Part shown: in pieces, positions 55,389 through 64,000 of the stretch | How positions within the stretch are numbered: position 1 is the stretch's first letter | How the letters are laid out: each line of letters begins with the position of its first letter | NCBI GenBank assembly: GCA_020466095.1 | Contig: CM035808.1 | Location: 86,096,779 to 86,160,778, forward strand | Origin: Chlorops oryzae | Lineage: Eukaryota > Arthropoda > Insecta > Diptera > Chloropidae | Direction: 5' to 3' | DNA: 64,000 nt | The notes under the pieces: generated by a model | Told to the model about the DNA's origin: nothing | Databases searched by the model: none | Seen by the model: only the letters and a program-made list of their open reading frames with translations | Program-made: the position numbers and the translations under genes

Positions 55389-55591
55389 ATGGGGAAAACC
55401 GAGAGCAAAGTGCAAGCTCCTGAAAATTCAGGACAAGTGACAAATGACATTTTAATACAGAATAAAGATGATAATATACAAATCTTGCTATATTTAATCA
55501 TTGGTTTCTCGCAATAAATTCTGGTTTTAAACTATATAAAATCTGGCACAGAAAATTAAAACGAAAATATACACTGGCGCAACCAGTGTAA
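55389..55591 (+). pseudogene. Small N-myristoylation/transmembrane ORF of Gypsy-2 (frameshifted)
   Basis: ATG 55389 opens MGKTESKVQAPENSG (Gly2 and Ser/Lys as in the Gypsy-1 ORF), followed by a hydrophobic IQILLYLIIGF. The frame then ends at 55515-55517; the next frame carries the expected basic tail (RKLKRKYT) to 55591. Same architecture and position as 19032-19244, with little sequence identity. Confidence 0.65.
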
Positions 55592-55603
55592 CCGAAACTA
55601 AAT

Positions 55604-55801
55604 ATGAAATACCAAAAAGAATTTGAAAAATTTTTATACATATATCAAAAAGACACTAACGGGATAAAAAGGAGAAACTTTAAGGACGAAATAGAATTCA
55701 CATTGGTTGCATGTTTCGGCAACTCTTTGTTTATTAATATCAAATATACAACTTTAACCTACAAGCAAATCGAACAATTAATAAAATCAAATGATAAATA
55801 A
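55604..55801 (+). pseudogene. Gypsy-2 gag N-terminal stub
   Basis: Starts MKYQKEFEKFLYIYQKD, comparable in position and charge to the Gypsy-1 gag start (LYSTYLESEKDNFKRIYK), and stops after 65 codons. The remaining gag is absent. Sequence to 56360 is non-coding with A-runs and the MITE. Confidence 0.5.
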
Positions 55802-56026
55802 TCAAAAAAAAAAAGAGAAATGACAACTCATCATTTAAAACGAAAAAAAAAAAAAAAATTGCGGCAAAGAAGTTAAATAATAAAAGAAGAGTGGTTCACT
55901 GCCGGAAGCCCAACACACCCCAACGATTCAGCATAGGGGCAGCATAAATTCAGCAGTCATCAACAAGGAGTCAATCATCATCTCCATCGTTATTCAACCA
56001 TCATCAGCATTCATCGCATCTTCCTA

Positions 56027-56158
56027 ATATGCTTTCCAGACGTACAACGAAATCTCGGGATTTCAGAACAAAATTGAAATCGCCTGGATTTCAAATGTCA
56101 AATTTCTTCGAAAATTTTCTGAAATCTCGAGATTTCGTTGTACGTCTGGAAAGCATAT
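56027..56158. repeat. 132-bp palindromic MITE
   Basis: Arms ATATGCTTTCCAGACGTACA..CGAAATCTC match their complement with about one mismatch in 45 bp. Flanks give no clear duplication beyond TA. Confidence 0.7.
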
Positions 56159-56369
56159 AAGATAAGTCAATTATTAACTTCATATCTTTTTTATGTATTA
56201 AATAAAAAAAAAAAAAAAAATTTGTTTTCTAAATGATAACCGTGAAAAAAAAGAGAAAATAACATTTTTTTTATATAACATTATAAAATTATACTATTAA
56301 TTGCAATCAATGCTTATTTATTTGTGTCTGGCAGCGGCTTAATGTCATTTATTGTCGATCTAGATATTG

Positions 56370-58012
56370 AGGAAATAAGAAAGAAATAGAATCCGTCTTG
56401 ACCTTGAAGAATATAATTTTACAGTAGAGTATATAAAAGGAAAAGAAAATTGCGGTGCCGATGCACTTTCGCGAATAAGCATAAAAGAATTCAAAGATAT
56501 AAGTCAAGGTCACGAAATAATCGCGATCACTCGTTCGAAAAATAAACAACAGAACGTAACCAATGACAATGCAAAAAGTAACGTGGAGGTAGAAAATAAA
56601 AGAAAGAAAAACACAAAAACGGCACCACGTTGCTATGAAGCATTAAATTACTCTGAAGTGAAAAAAATTCCAAAACTACAATTCTCGCTTCAAAAAGAGA
56701 GAAAAATTTTTCCGATTAGACATGGTAAAGTAAAAATCTTCGAATTAAATATTCAATCTTATGTTATCAATGGGAAAGTGACTCTAAAGGATCTATTTCC
56801 AAGGCTTGAAAGAGAAGCCTATAACGTAGGAATTGAAAAATTACAGATTAATGCAAGAGATGATATTTTTAAAGAATTATCCATGGAAAAATTTAAAGAG
56901 CTAGCAAATATATATTTAAAGCGCTTAATAATAACGATAACAGCCGAAGTAAAAACAATTGAAAATAAAGAAGAAAAGAAGAATTTATTAAAACTTTATC
57001 ATGACAACCCAATGCAAGGAGGTCACGCAGGAGTAACTAGAATGTTAAAAAGACTCAGAAATTTTTATTATTGGAAATATATGGCACGAGATGTAAAACA
57101 GTTCATTAAAAACTGCACCAAATGCACTTTAAATAAACCCAAACTTTCGACAAAAGAAAATTTAATAACCACTCCAACCCCCTTAAAAACTTTTGACACA
57201 ATTCTTGTAGACACAATAGGACCCTTACCCAAAACGGAATATGATTATGAATACGCAGTTACAATAATTTGCGATTTATCGAAATATTTGATTGCAGTTC
57301 CAATTAAAAATAAATCAGCAAAAGCTGTTGCAACAGCAATAGTCGAAAATTTTATATTGCAATTTGGCCCTATGAAAACAGTTATTACAGACAGGGGAAC
57401 CGAATACAAAAATCAATTATTTACCGAATTAAATAAAATTTTAGGAATTTCACACAATACATCCACTGCTTATCACCACCAAACACTAGGAACAATAGAA
57501 AGATCACACAGAACATTTAACGAGTACCTTAGATCATATATTTCAGTAGACAAAACAGATTGGGATAAATGGCTTAAATACTTTACATATTGCTACAATA
57601 CCACTCCATCAACGGTGGATGGTTTCTGCCCGTATGAGCTCGTTTACGGCAGTTTACCCAACAATATCGAATGTTTGAAATCTAACACAGTCGATCCAAT
57701 ATATAATTTCGAGGCATATGACAAAGAGGTTAAATATAGACTCCAAATGGCCCAAAAAAGAGCAAAAATTCTGATCGAAAAGTACAAAACACAGCAAAAG
57801 GAAATACATGATAGAAAGACAAATCCACAGAATCTCAGTATTGGAGATTTTGTTATTTTAGAAGACCCTGCCAGACACAAACTCGATCCAATTTATTCAG
57901 GTCCCTATAAAGTAAAAGATGTAGATTACAAAAATAATTGTATAATTGAAATAGGACCAGAAAAAAACATAAAAGTGCATAAGGATCGTGTAAAAATTGT
58001 AAATTCATAAAT
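56370..58012 (+). pseudogene. Gypsy-2 RNase H end and integrase (integrase frame intact)
   Basis: The RNase H terminus (RLDLEEYNFTVEYIKGKEN, ADALSRI) runs into a 475-codon open frame: linker, HH-CC zinc domain (LYHDNPMQGGHAG..CTKC), Asp in ILVDTIGPLP, Asp in VITDRGTEYKN, Glu in GTIERSHRTFNEYLRS, YCYNTTPSTVDGFCPYEL, and a C-terminal domain with LSIGDFVILEDPARHKLDP. The integrase keeps all catalytic residues although no RT is encoded, so cDNA would have to come from another copy. Confidence 0.9.
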
Positions 58013-58026
58013 TTAACCAACACATA

Positions 58027-58550
58027 TCTCTCTATTATACAAAAAAAATTTTTTTTTTCGCGTGTACTTTTATTTTTGTGTGGTGGATCCAATATGGCTG
58101 ACTTTTTTCAAAAATGGAAAGTGGGTGATTGGGACAGAGAGAGAGAGGGTGATGGGGAGAGGGAGAGAGGTAGTGAGGGAGAGAGGGAGCGAGGGAGCGA
58201 GGGAGCGAGGGAGCGAGGGAGAGAGGGAGAGAGGGAGAGAGGGAGAGAGGGAGAGAGGGAGAGAGGGAGAGAGGGAGAGAGGGAGGAGAGGGAGAGAGGG
58301 AGAGAGGGAGAGAGGGGAGAGAGGGAGAGAGAGGGGAGAGAGGGAGAGAGGGAGAGAGGGGAGAGAGGGAGAGAGGGAGAGAGGGAGAGAGGGAGAGAGG
58401 GAGAGAGGGAGAGAGGGAGAGAGGGAGAGAGGGAGAGAGGGAGAGAGGGAGAGAGGGAGAGAGGGAGAGAGGGAGAGAGGGTGATGTCGAAGCGATCGTG
58501 GGAGGGTTGGGGGTTGGTGAGCGAAGCGAACAGGGGGCGAAGCCCCCTAG
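58027..58550 (+). mobile_element. Candidate non-autonomous Helitron with a GA-rich minisatellite
   Basis: The 3' end is a GC hairpin (GGGGGCGAAGCCCCC) directly followed by CTAG and a flanking T; GAGCGAAGCGA lies just upstream, as in arthropod Helitron ends. The 5' candidate is TCTCTCTATTATAC preceded by A, giving the expected A/T insertion. No Rep/helicase. The 5' end is the weaker part of the call. Confidence 0.55.
58128..58482. repeat. (GGGAGAGA)n minisatellite, ~350 bp
   Basis: Nearly pure 8-bp units with a few GGGAGGAG and GGGGAGAG variants. The Arg-Glu-Gly-rich reading frames across it are artefacts of the repeat, not genes. Confidence 0.95.
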
Positions 58551-58709
58551 TTTTTCATTAAAGTGTAAATTTTATATCTTTCATTTTAAGCATTATATAA
58601 TTTTTTTGTACAGAATGGTGTAGGTAATTAAAATTCAAACTTCAAAAAGAATGATCCTCCAATAAATAAATAAATCCAAATTAAAGGATCATTCTCCAAA
58701 AAGGGAAGG

Positions 58710-59262
58710 TGTAGTATATTTTGACACACTCTAACTCAGTCCCAACTTTGTTGCCACATTTATTCCAAACAAACCATTTCCTGCATTGCTGTAATATTTA
58801 CTCTAGATAACCCATTCCATACATTGTCGCAATATTGACAGAAAGAGGTCAATATAAATATTCGGCTTCGATTGCGATTCTCTAATTCCAAAGAATCCAA
58901 ACCAACGACCCACTTCAAGTACGATTCCCTATTTCCAAACAGTGTAATCAATTGATCCATTTAACTCTTGCTTTTGTTCTTTCGCTTTGCTTCGGCCAAG
59001 CGAAGCCGCGGCCAAGCGAAGCCGCGCTTTGACCGTTTACATTTTCTTCCGCACGTTTCCCAACATATGATTATACCATTCTAATCGTTTATTAGGTCAT
59101 AAAATATTTTGCCTACATATGTAAAAATCTTTTTCTTTTTCCAACTTCTTTTGTTTAGATTTAAGTAGTATATAAGTGACAAATTGGTTTCAATAAAGAA
59201 CAGTTGAAGTTGAACACTCCTTGGGAGAATGAATTGGTGTTTTACTACTCCAAGTGTTTACA
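58710..59262 (+). repeat. Gypsy-2 3' LTR (553 bp)
   Basis: Direct copy of 54545-55097 (TGTAGTAT..TTTACA), preceded by the polypurine tract. Confidence 0.93.
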
Positions 59263-59650
59263 CAAGCAATAAGAACCAATTGAATAAATAACTGATGAAA
59301 AAAGTCCAAAAATCTAAGTCTTTTTAAAATTTAACAGAATGAAAGGTGGCTTGCTATAATTTCTTTCTTCTGTGATTTTTTTGTTGGCTTTTATAATGGT
59401 CCGCACTTTCGATCAGTTATGGTAATTGAAATCTTGAAGAAAAATGTTTAATATGTACATGTAAATAATTAACGAAATCATTTGGGTATAACTTTCCCAT
59501 TTTCGGTATACTCGGATTCCAAGTTACAGAGCACTGATCTTACCAAAAGCATTTTGGCGCCAGTCTTTTGAACAAATGTGAACGAAATTGCTGATTGTAT
59601 TCTAAGTCGACGACTCTGTAGAAATTTTTCTACTCTATTGGCAGAAGATT
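59263..59650. other. Non-coding spacer
   Basis: About 390 bp between Gypsy-2 and the hAT element; no ORF or repeat recognised. Confidence 0.5.
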
Positions 59651-59833
59651 ATGATAACTAGACAGCGGATAATATGCAAATGCATATCTTTAACGGATGA
59701 TCGGATTTAAATATTGTTTGCACACAAATTCGTTTCATAAGAAAATATTGCAAATGAGCCCCATTTCATTTTGCATAAATGCATATATTTGCATATTCTT
59801 GCATATTTCCAATTTGCAAAAATATGCAGGAAT

Positions 59834-60392
59834 GGTGCCATGACTTAACCCCTATGGACATATTGCCAAAATTTTTTGGGACTTAACGCCAAATTATTAT
59901 TTTATTTTCTCGGATATATTTTAACAAAGTAAGCCCTTTTTTTAAATTTTTTATATTATTCTATAAATATTATTTGTATATCTCATTTGGTTTTAAACGT
60001 GCACAAGGACTTAAAGCCTTATGCTAAGCAGTTACATTTGCAGTTACCACGGAAAAAAAGTTATTGAACTCCTTGGACAGGGATAAAAGTAACGAAAAAT
60101 TCAAATCCTCTTTCGTTTAAAGGTGCAGAAGAACTTTGGAAATGTAACTGTTTAGCATAAGGCTTTAAGTCCTTGTGCACCTTTAAACGCAAGAGGATTT
60201 CACTTTTTCCTTACCTTTGACCCTGTCTAAGGGGTCCAATTTTTTTTAATCAATCGGTCATATCGCCCATGGGAGTTATGTCCGCGAGCAGGGCGGACAT
60301 AAGGCCAAACCCGAATATTGGCCTTATGTCCGCTTTGCTCACGGACATAACGCCCATGGGCGTTAAGTCCATGGGGGTTAAGTCACGGCACC
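59834..60392. mobile_element. MITE with 9-bp duplication (Mutator-like), 559 bp
   Basis: Ends GGTGCC(A/G)TGACTTAACCCC in inverted orientation; TGCAGGAAT on both sides (59825-59833 and 60393-60401). A G-start and 9-bp duplication suggest the Mutator superfamily. Two inner palindromes: about 60000-60185 (AAGGACTTAAAGCC) and 60263-60365 (GCGGACATAAGGCC). Confidence 0.75.
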
Positions 60393-60573
60393 TGCAGGAA
60401 TATGCACGTATATGCACTAATATGCACGGAAAAACCCTTTGAAATAATTGATTTAGACTTGTCTTACGCGAAATACAACTGTTGATCTAGTAGGCAAATG
60501 CAAAACCGTTGCAAATATTTGTCATTTGAAACAAAAGTTTTAATTTTACTTCGATTTTTAAATAAACGTATAA

Positions 60574-62112
60574 GATGCCGAAGTTTGTTTCCAAAAGTGC
60601 ACAAATAAATAATTGGCTCAATGAAACGCAATCGATATGTTTTGTGTTTGATGGCAATGAAGCAATATGCGTCAGGTGCAAAAAATATGTGAGTTTTCTT
60701 AGTGAACCAAGGAATAAAGTTTGCTCAATTAATATCTTTCCTAAGTAGATAATTTGTGATTGAAAATCCCAAATTGTACAGCACATGAATACTGCTTCTC
60801 ACAAGGCTGCAGGAAAAACGTGCCGGAAGGCGATGAAGATCACGAATTTAATTTTGAGCTCTGCGAAGCATTGATAGCTGCAAATATACCACTCAAGGCA
60901 CTAAACAATGAAAAATTAAAAAAATGTTTTAATGAAATATATAAAAAAAACATGCCAGAAGAAAGCACTCTCCGTAAAAATTATCTAGATAAGTGGTACC
61001 AGAAAAGAATAGAAGAAATTTGAAATGAAATTGGAGATCATGCGATGTGGGTCTCAGTCGATGAAACCACTGATAAAAAGGACGGAATGTTGCAAATCTT
61101 ATAGTTGGTAAACTTAATGAACACGAACCTTCTTCTCCATTTTTGGTTTATTCGAAGTCACTGGGAAAAACAAATAATTTTACAATAGCTCGTTTTGTGA
61201 ATGACGGACTAAGAGAAATGTGGTCAAAGGTGTTAGAAGAAAAAGTTCTTCTTGTTACAGATGCGGCTGCGTATATGTTAAAAGCCGGAGAAAATCGCGC
61301 GATTTTTCCCAAAAATGTTACACATTGTTAACATGTTTGGCTCACAGTGTAAATAGAATAGCGGAATTAATTTAGATGTCCTTTTCGTTAGTTGATTCCC
61401 TCATTTCTTGCGGAAAAAATATATTTTTGAAAGCACCTACTGGAATTGAAAAATACAAAGAAAAATTAAATATTGAACTTCCCCCGAGCAAATAATAAGA
61501 AGGTGGGGTACTTGATAAAAGGCAGCAGTAGTTTATGCCACACACTTTGAAAAAGTAAAAGACGTAAGTAAAAAACCTTATTATACTGATTTTCTTTTAA
61601 TCTCATCTATTTTTAAGGTTATTCTATCGTTCAATCCTGAAGAAGCTTCTTCTATTCAGAAGGCCCATACAGTTCTTAAAAATCAAAAACTTCATAAAAA
61701 TTTAATTTAGATTAAGCATAATTGTGAAACGACTATAAAAATTCATACAGAATGGGAAAAAAGAAGAGCAAAATTAACAGAAGTTTTCGAGCACTTCGTC
61801 CATGTTGAACAAATTGTTTAAAATATTAAGGGACCTCTTGGTTCAAAATTGCAACAAAAATTGAAAATGGTGAAAAATCGTAGTCCAGATTTTAGTACCA
61901 TATCAAAATTGTATAGTGTATTTACTAATCCAGAGCACGAAAATTACGACAGTGGCAAAATTTTAAGTAGCGATATAGGTAAATTCAAGTTTGCTCCTTT
62001 GACATCTTGTGACGTTGAAAGAAGTCTTTCAGCATACAAAATTATTTTTTCGGAAAAACGTCTTAATTTTACGTCCGAGAATATTGAAAAAATGGTAGTT
62101 ACATATTGTTAA
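60574..62112 (+). pseudogene. hAT transposase (CGGBP1-like), many frame breaks
   Basis: MPKFVSKSAQINNWL opens a BED-type zinc finger (C..C near AICVRCKK, H..H in HMNTASH). ELCEALIAANIPLKAL, VSVDETTDKK (first catalytic Asp), SLGKTNNFTIARFVNDGL and LLVTDAAAYM (second Asp) follow. The C-terminal dimerisation part is PLTSCDVERSLSAYK..RLNFTSENIEK. Stops or shifts lie near 60690-60770, 61021, 61100, 61330, 61490, 61708 and 61819. The family cuts DNA and makes 8-bp duplications, consistent with the flanks. Confidence 0.85.
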
Positions 62113-62389
62113 ATTAATCACAATAACTAAAAATAATTTTTTCTTAATAAATAAATATCGTACAAAACAGGAACAAAAGAATATGTGAGTTTTCATATTG
62201 AACCAAAGCATAAAGTTTTCTCATGCCCAGTTTCACAGTGCACACTTTACCTTCCCTTAATGATTCAACGTTGCTAAGAGACAGAATCAATTTCATAGTA
62301 CTTTAAAAAGTACCGCTTAAGTTAAACTTAAGCCCCCAAGGTTGGCCGCTTAGGCAAAGTTTTCAATTAATAAAAAAAAAAGAAAAAAA

Positions 62390-62468
62390 AACGTGACCAG
62401 GGCGGGAATCGAACTCACATACTTCCAAATCGTAAGTTGGCATCTCACACAACTACGCCACGAAGCCT
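62390..62468 (-). ncRNA. tRNA-like SINE head or tRNA pseudogene
   Basis: The - strand starts GGCTTCGTGGCGTAGTTG, containing an A box (TGGCGTAGTTG), and has the B box GTTCGATTCCC about 45 bp later, the RNA polymerase III internal promoter pair. The acceptor stem does not pair well and there is a T-run tail and further A+T-rich body, so a SINE derived from a tRNA is more likely than a working tRNA. It sits inside the hAT element. Confidence 0.6.
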
Positions 62469-62714
62469 ATATTATCAATTTTTTTATTTTCCAAATGTCA
62501 ACGAAAATAAAATATCTCAATTTTATATACAAAATATACTGTTTTTATTCTGCATATACCTGAATATTCCTGCATATTCTTGCATATGTTTTTGCATATT
62601 TTGGATATGCAGTCTTAAATCAAAAATAGGTCTTTCAAGAAGTCCAAATTCAAAATTTTATTTCATTCTGACTTAAAACAAAAAAGTGCATAAAATCCGC
62701 TGTCTAATGATAAC

Positions 62715-64000
62715 ACAAGTAAACACGATTTTTTGGTCTGACTTCTGTATATCAGATTCCGACTTTTGTTACCTTACAAATGAAGGAAACTAACTTTTTT
62801 TAAGTTAGACTTTGTGGTCAGGAGGACGATACTTGAGTTTTTCCCGAGAACTTCTAGTTTTTTCTCAAAAACTCAGGAAGTATGGATGTGTTTTGCATTT
62901 TATGTATCTTGCTTAAAAGAATACACAACCACACAAACGCAATATACCCTCGACACAGAGTGTGTCGGGTATAACAATTGGGTTTTCAGATATGATCTGA
63001 TTTAGTGAGCTAGAAAACAACCATTATAAACCAGAAACAAAATTAAAGTTTCGTTTTGTCGACTTGCGTAATACGCCCGAATGAATTTTAGTACAGTATG
63101 AATCTTCTTTCATGAAATTTATTTGTTTGCTTGATGTTTAGATATCGGAGGCTTATGATATTGAAGTTTACATTCTGGAAGTCCTTACCAATAAAGTTAT
63201 AATTCGGGCCAATCTTGATGAGTAATTGTTATACCCATAGTTCAGTGGAATATTCGCGTTTTAAATTTCCGATGACAAAATTTCTTTTATATTGCAATTT
63301 GAAGGCACAATCCGATATAAAATCCTAGTGAACGATCGAATGTATATAATTTTAAAGCGACAAAATTGAACGTGTTTTGTGTTTTACTTTCTCAGCAAAT
63401 TCCGACATTGGTGTTGACAATCTCTAAATGACTTTTACGAAATTTTTAGCAGAACAAAATATCGTAGAGAACTTGCAGATAAATTACACAATGCAAAAAA
63501 AAATTTTTTTTATACATAACCTTTTTTGCTATTGGTTATTTTATGTCAGTTTCGGGCTTTCTCATTCCAAAAAGGGCATTGGTTTGATGGGTTAATAGGA
63601 GATATGGCTCAAAATGTGAAAAAAAGTGATTTTCACTACTTTGCCCTATATTTCAGGCCATAACTATATTACCGTATAAAATATGAGCAAAGTAGAGAAG
63701 ATTGAATTTTTCAGATTTTCGGCCATATCTCGGAAACGCAACTTAAACGCCTCGAACAATTGACCTTTTTGGAATGAGGGGGCGCTAAAGTAATACAAAA
63801 AAACCAACAGAAAAAATAGTAGAAACGCTTGAGTATTGTGTTATTTATTTTTTTTTGGAAAATGCGGTTTGTTTTTTTCATTCTGCAAACCCACTTTGTC
63901 CTTCGTCTCGCATTGCATTTCCATCCATTAGATTGAACTGGTACTGTTGTCTTGCCGACGCTATTGGATTCTTGTTTGCAGCAGACGTGAATATTGTTTG
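62715..64000. other. Terminal non-coding region
   Basis: No gene recognised. A short hairpin with arms CGACACA/TGTGTCG lies at 62950-62972. A possible MITE is bounded by inverted CTCATTCCAAAAAGG (about 63564-63578 and 63764-63778). Confidence 0.5.

Larger units (their letters stand above)
54545..59262 (+). mobile_element. Ty3/Gypsy LTR retrotransposon 2 (mdg1/412-like), gag-PR-RT deleted
   Basis: 4,718 bp with 553-bp LTRs and 4-bp duplication CAAG (54541-54544 and 59263-59266). PBS TGGCGATCCTCGCCAG directly after the 5' LTR and polypurine CCAAAAAGGGAAGG before the 3' LTR. Kept: small membrane ORF, gag start, RNase H end, integrase. Lost: most of gag, protease and RT. It also carries a 132-bp MITE and a Helitron-like insert. 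LTRs differ at about a dozen sites by eye, so it is older than Gypsy-1. Confidence 0.93.
59651..62714 (+). mobile_element. hAT transposon (CGGBP1-like transposase), 8-bp TSD ATGATAAC
   Basis: The element is 59659-62706 with ends TAGACAGCGGAT..TATGCA in inverted orientation and ATGATAAC on both sides (59651-59658 and 62707-62714). Many TATGCA/GCATAT motifs cluster near both ends (59690-59830, 60400-60425, 62545-62620), as subterminal transposase sites do. It contains a nested MITE (59834-60392) and a tRNA-like SINE head. Confidence 0.85.

Noticed and set aside
58062..58561. Two overlapping frames of 140-161 codons rich in Arg-Glu-Gly
   Set aside because: They are translations of the (GGGAGAGA)n repeat; any stop-free repeat unit gives such frames.
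62390..62468. Functional tRNA gene
   Set aside because: The acceptor stem ends do not pair well and the anticodon arm is irregular; a SINE head or pseudogene fits better.

Overview
The window is about 64 kb of A+T-rich insect DNA, probably from a fly (Diptera). The evidence is the mix of element families (BEL/Pao, mdg1/412-like Ty3/Gypsy, Jockey-type and R1/LOA-like LINEs, Transib, piggyBac, hAT, PIF/Harbinger, Polinton) and the very short introns of 51-64 bp. A tephritid-like fruit fly is my best guess, but nothing here proves it. I see no ordinary host gene. Almost everything is transposable-element DNA, nested up to three or four levels deep. No bacterial features or CRISPR arrays are present.

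Layout: 1-1.5 kb is the end of a PIF/Harbinger element, with the transposase C-terminus on + and a convergent multi-exon Myb-like gene on -. 1.5-3.07 kb is a decayed BEL/Pao integrase on -. 3.07-3.69 kb is a BEL/Pao 5' LTR and leader on +, cut off by a 100-N gap. 3.83-7.71 kb is a complete piggyBac element with TTAA at both sides, a two-intron transposase and a nested 1.2 kb hAT MITE. 8.43-11.78 kb is a complete Transib element with 5-bp target duplications; Transib is the family from which RAG1 is thought to derive, and the two ends of this copy look like a 23-spacer and a 12-spacer recombination signal. It sits in a small palindromic repeat (11.78-11.97 kb).

12.1-34.4 kb is the skeleton of one Polinton/Maverick: packaging ATPase (-), PLA2-like protein (+), minor-capsid-like protein (+), adenain-like protease (+) and DNA polymerase B (-). 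It is split by three large insertions: a Gypsy element with 539-bp LTRs (13.43-20.41 kb), a foldback element whose right arm is a ~3.7 kb array of ~150-bp palindromic monomers (20.6-26.2 kb), and a Jockey-type LINE (26.5-31.2 kb). A second Jockey-type LINE (34.7-43.4 kb) is interrupted by a rearranged BEL/Pao element (37.45-41.2 kb).

43.4-54.5 kb holds repeated pieces of a SAP-domain Gypsy gag, a 1.1 kb direct duplication, and an R1/LOA-like LINE interrupted by a 2.4 kb inverted-repeat element that itself carries a hAT MITE. 54.5-59.3 kb is a second mdg1/412-like Gypsy element that has lost gag-PR-RT but kept integrase, with a Helitron-like insertion and a GGGAGAGA repeat near its 3' end. 59.66-62.71 kb is a hAT element with 8-bp target duplications, a degraded transposase, a nested 9-bp-TSD MITE and a tRNA-like SINE head. 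The last 1.3 kb has no recognisable gene.

The genes do not work together as a host pathway; each belongs to its own element. The useful information is the nesting order, the well-resolved target duplications, and a few architectures (Transib ends, the foldback array, extra small ORFs in the LTR elements) that deserve attention. All coding calls come from reading translated frames by eye; no database search was run.
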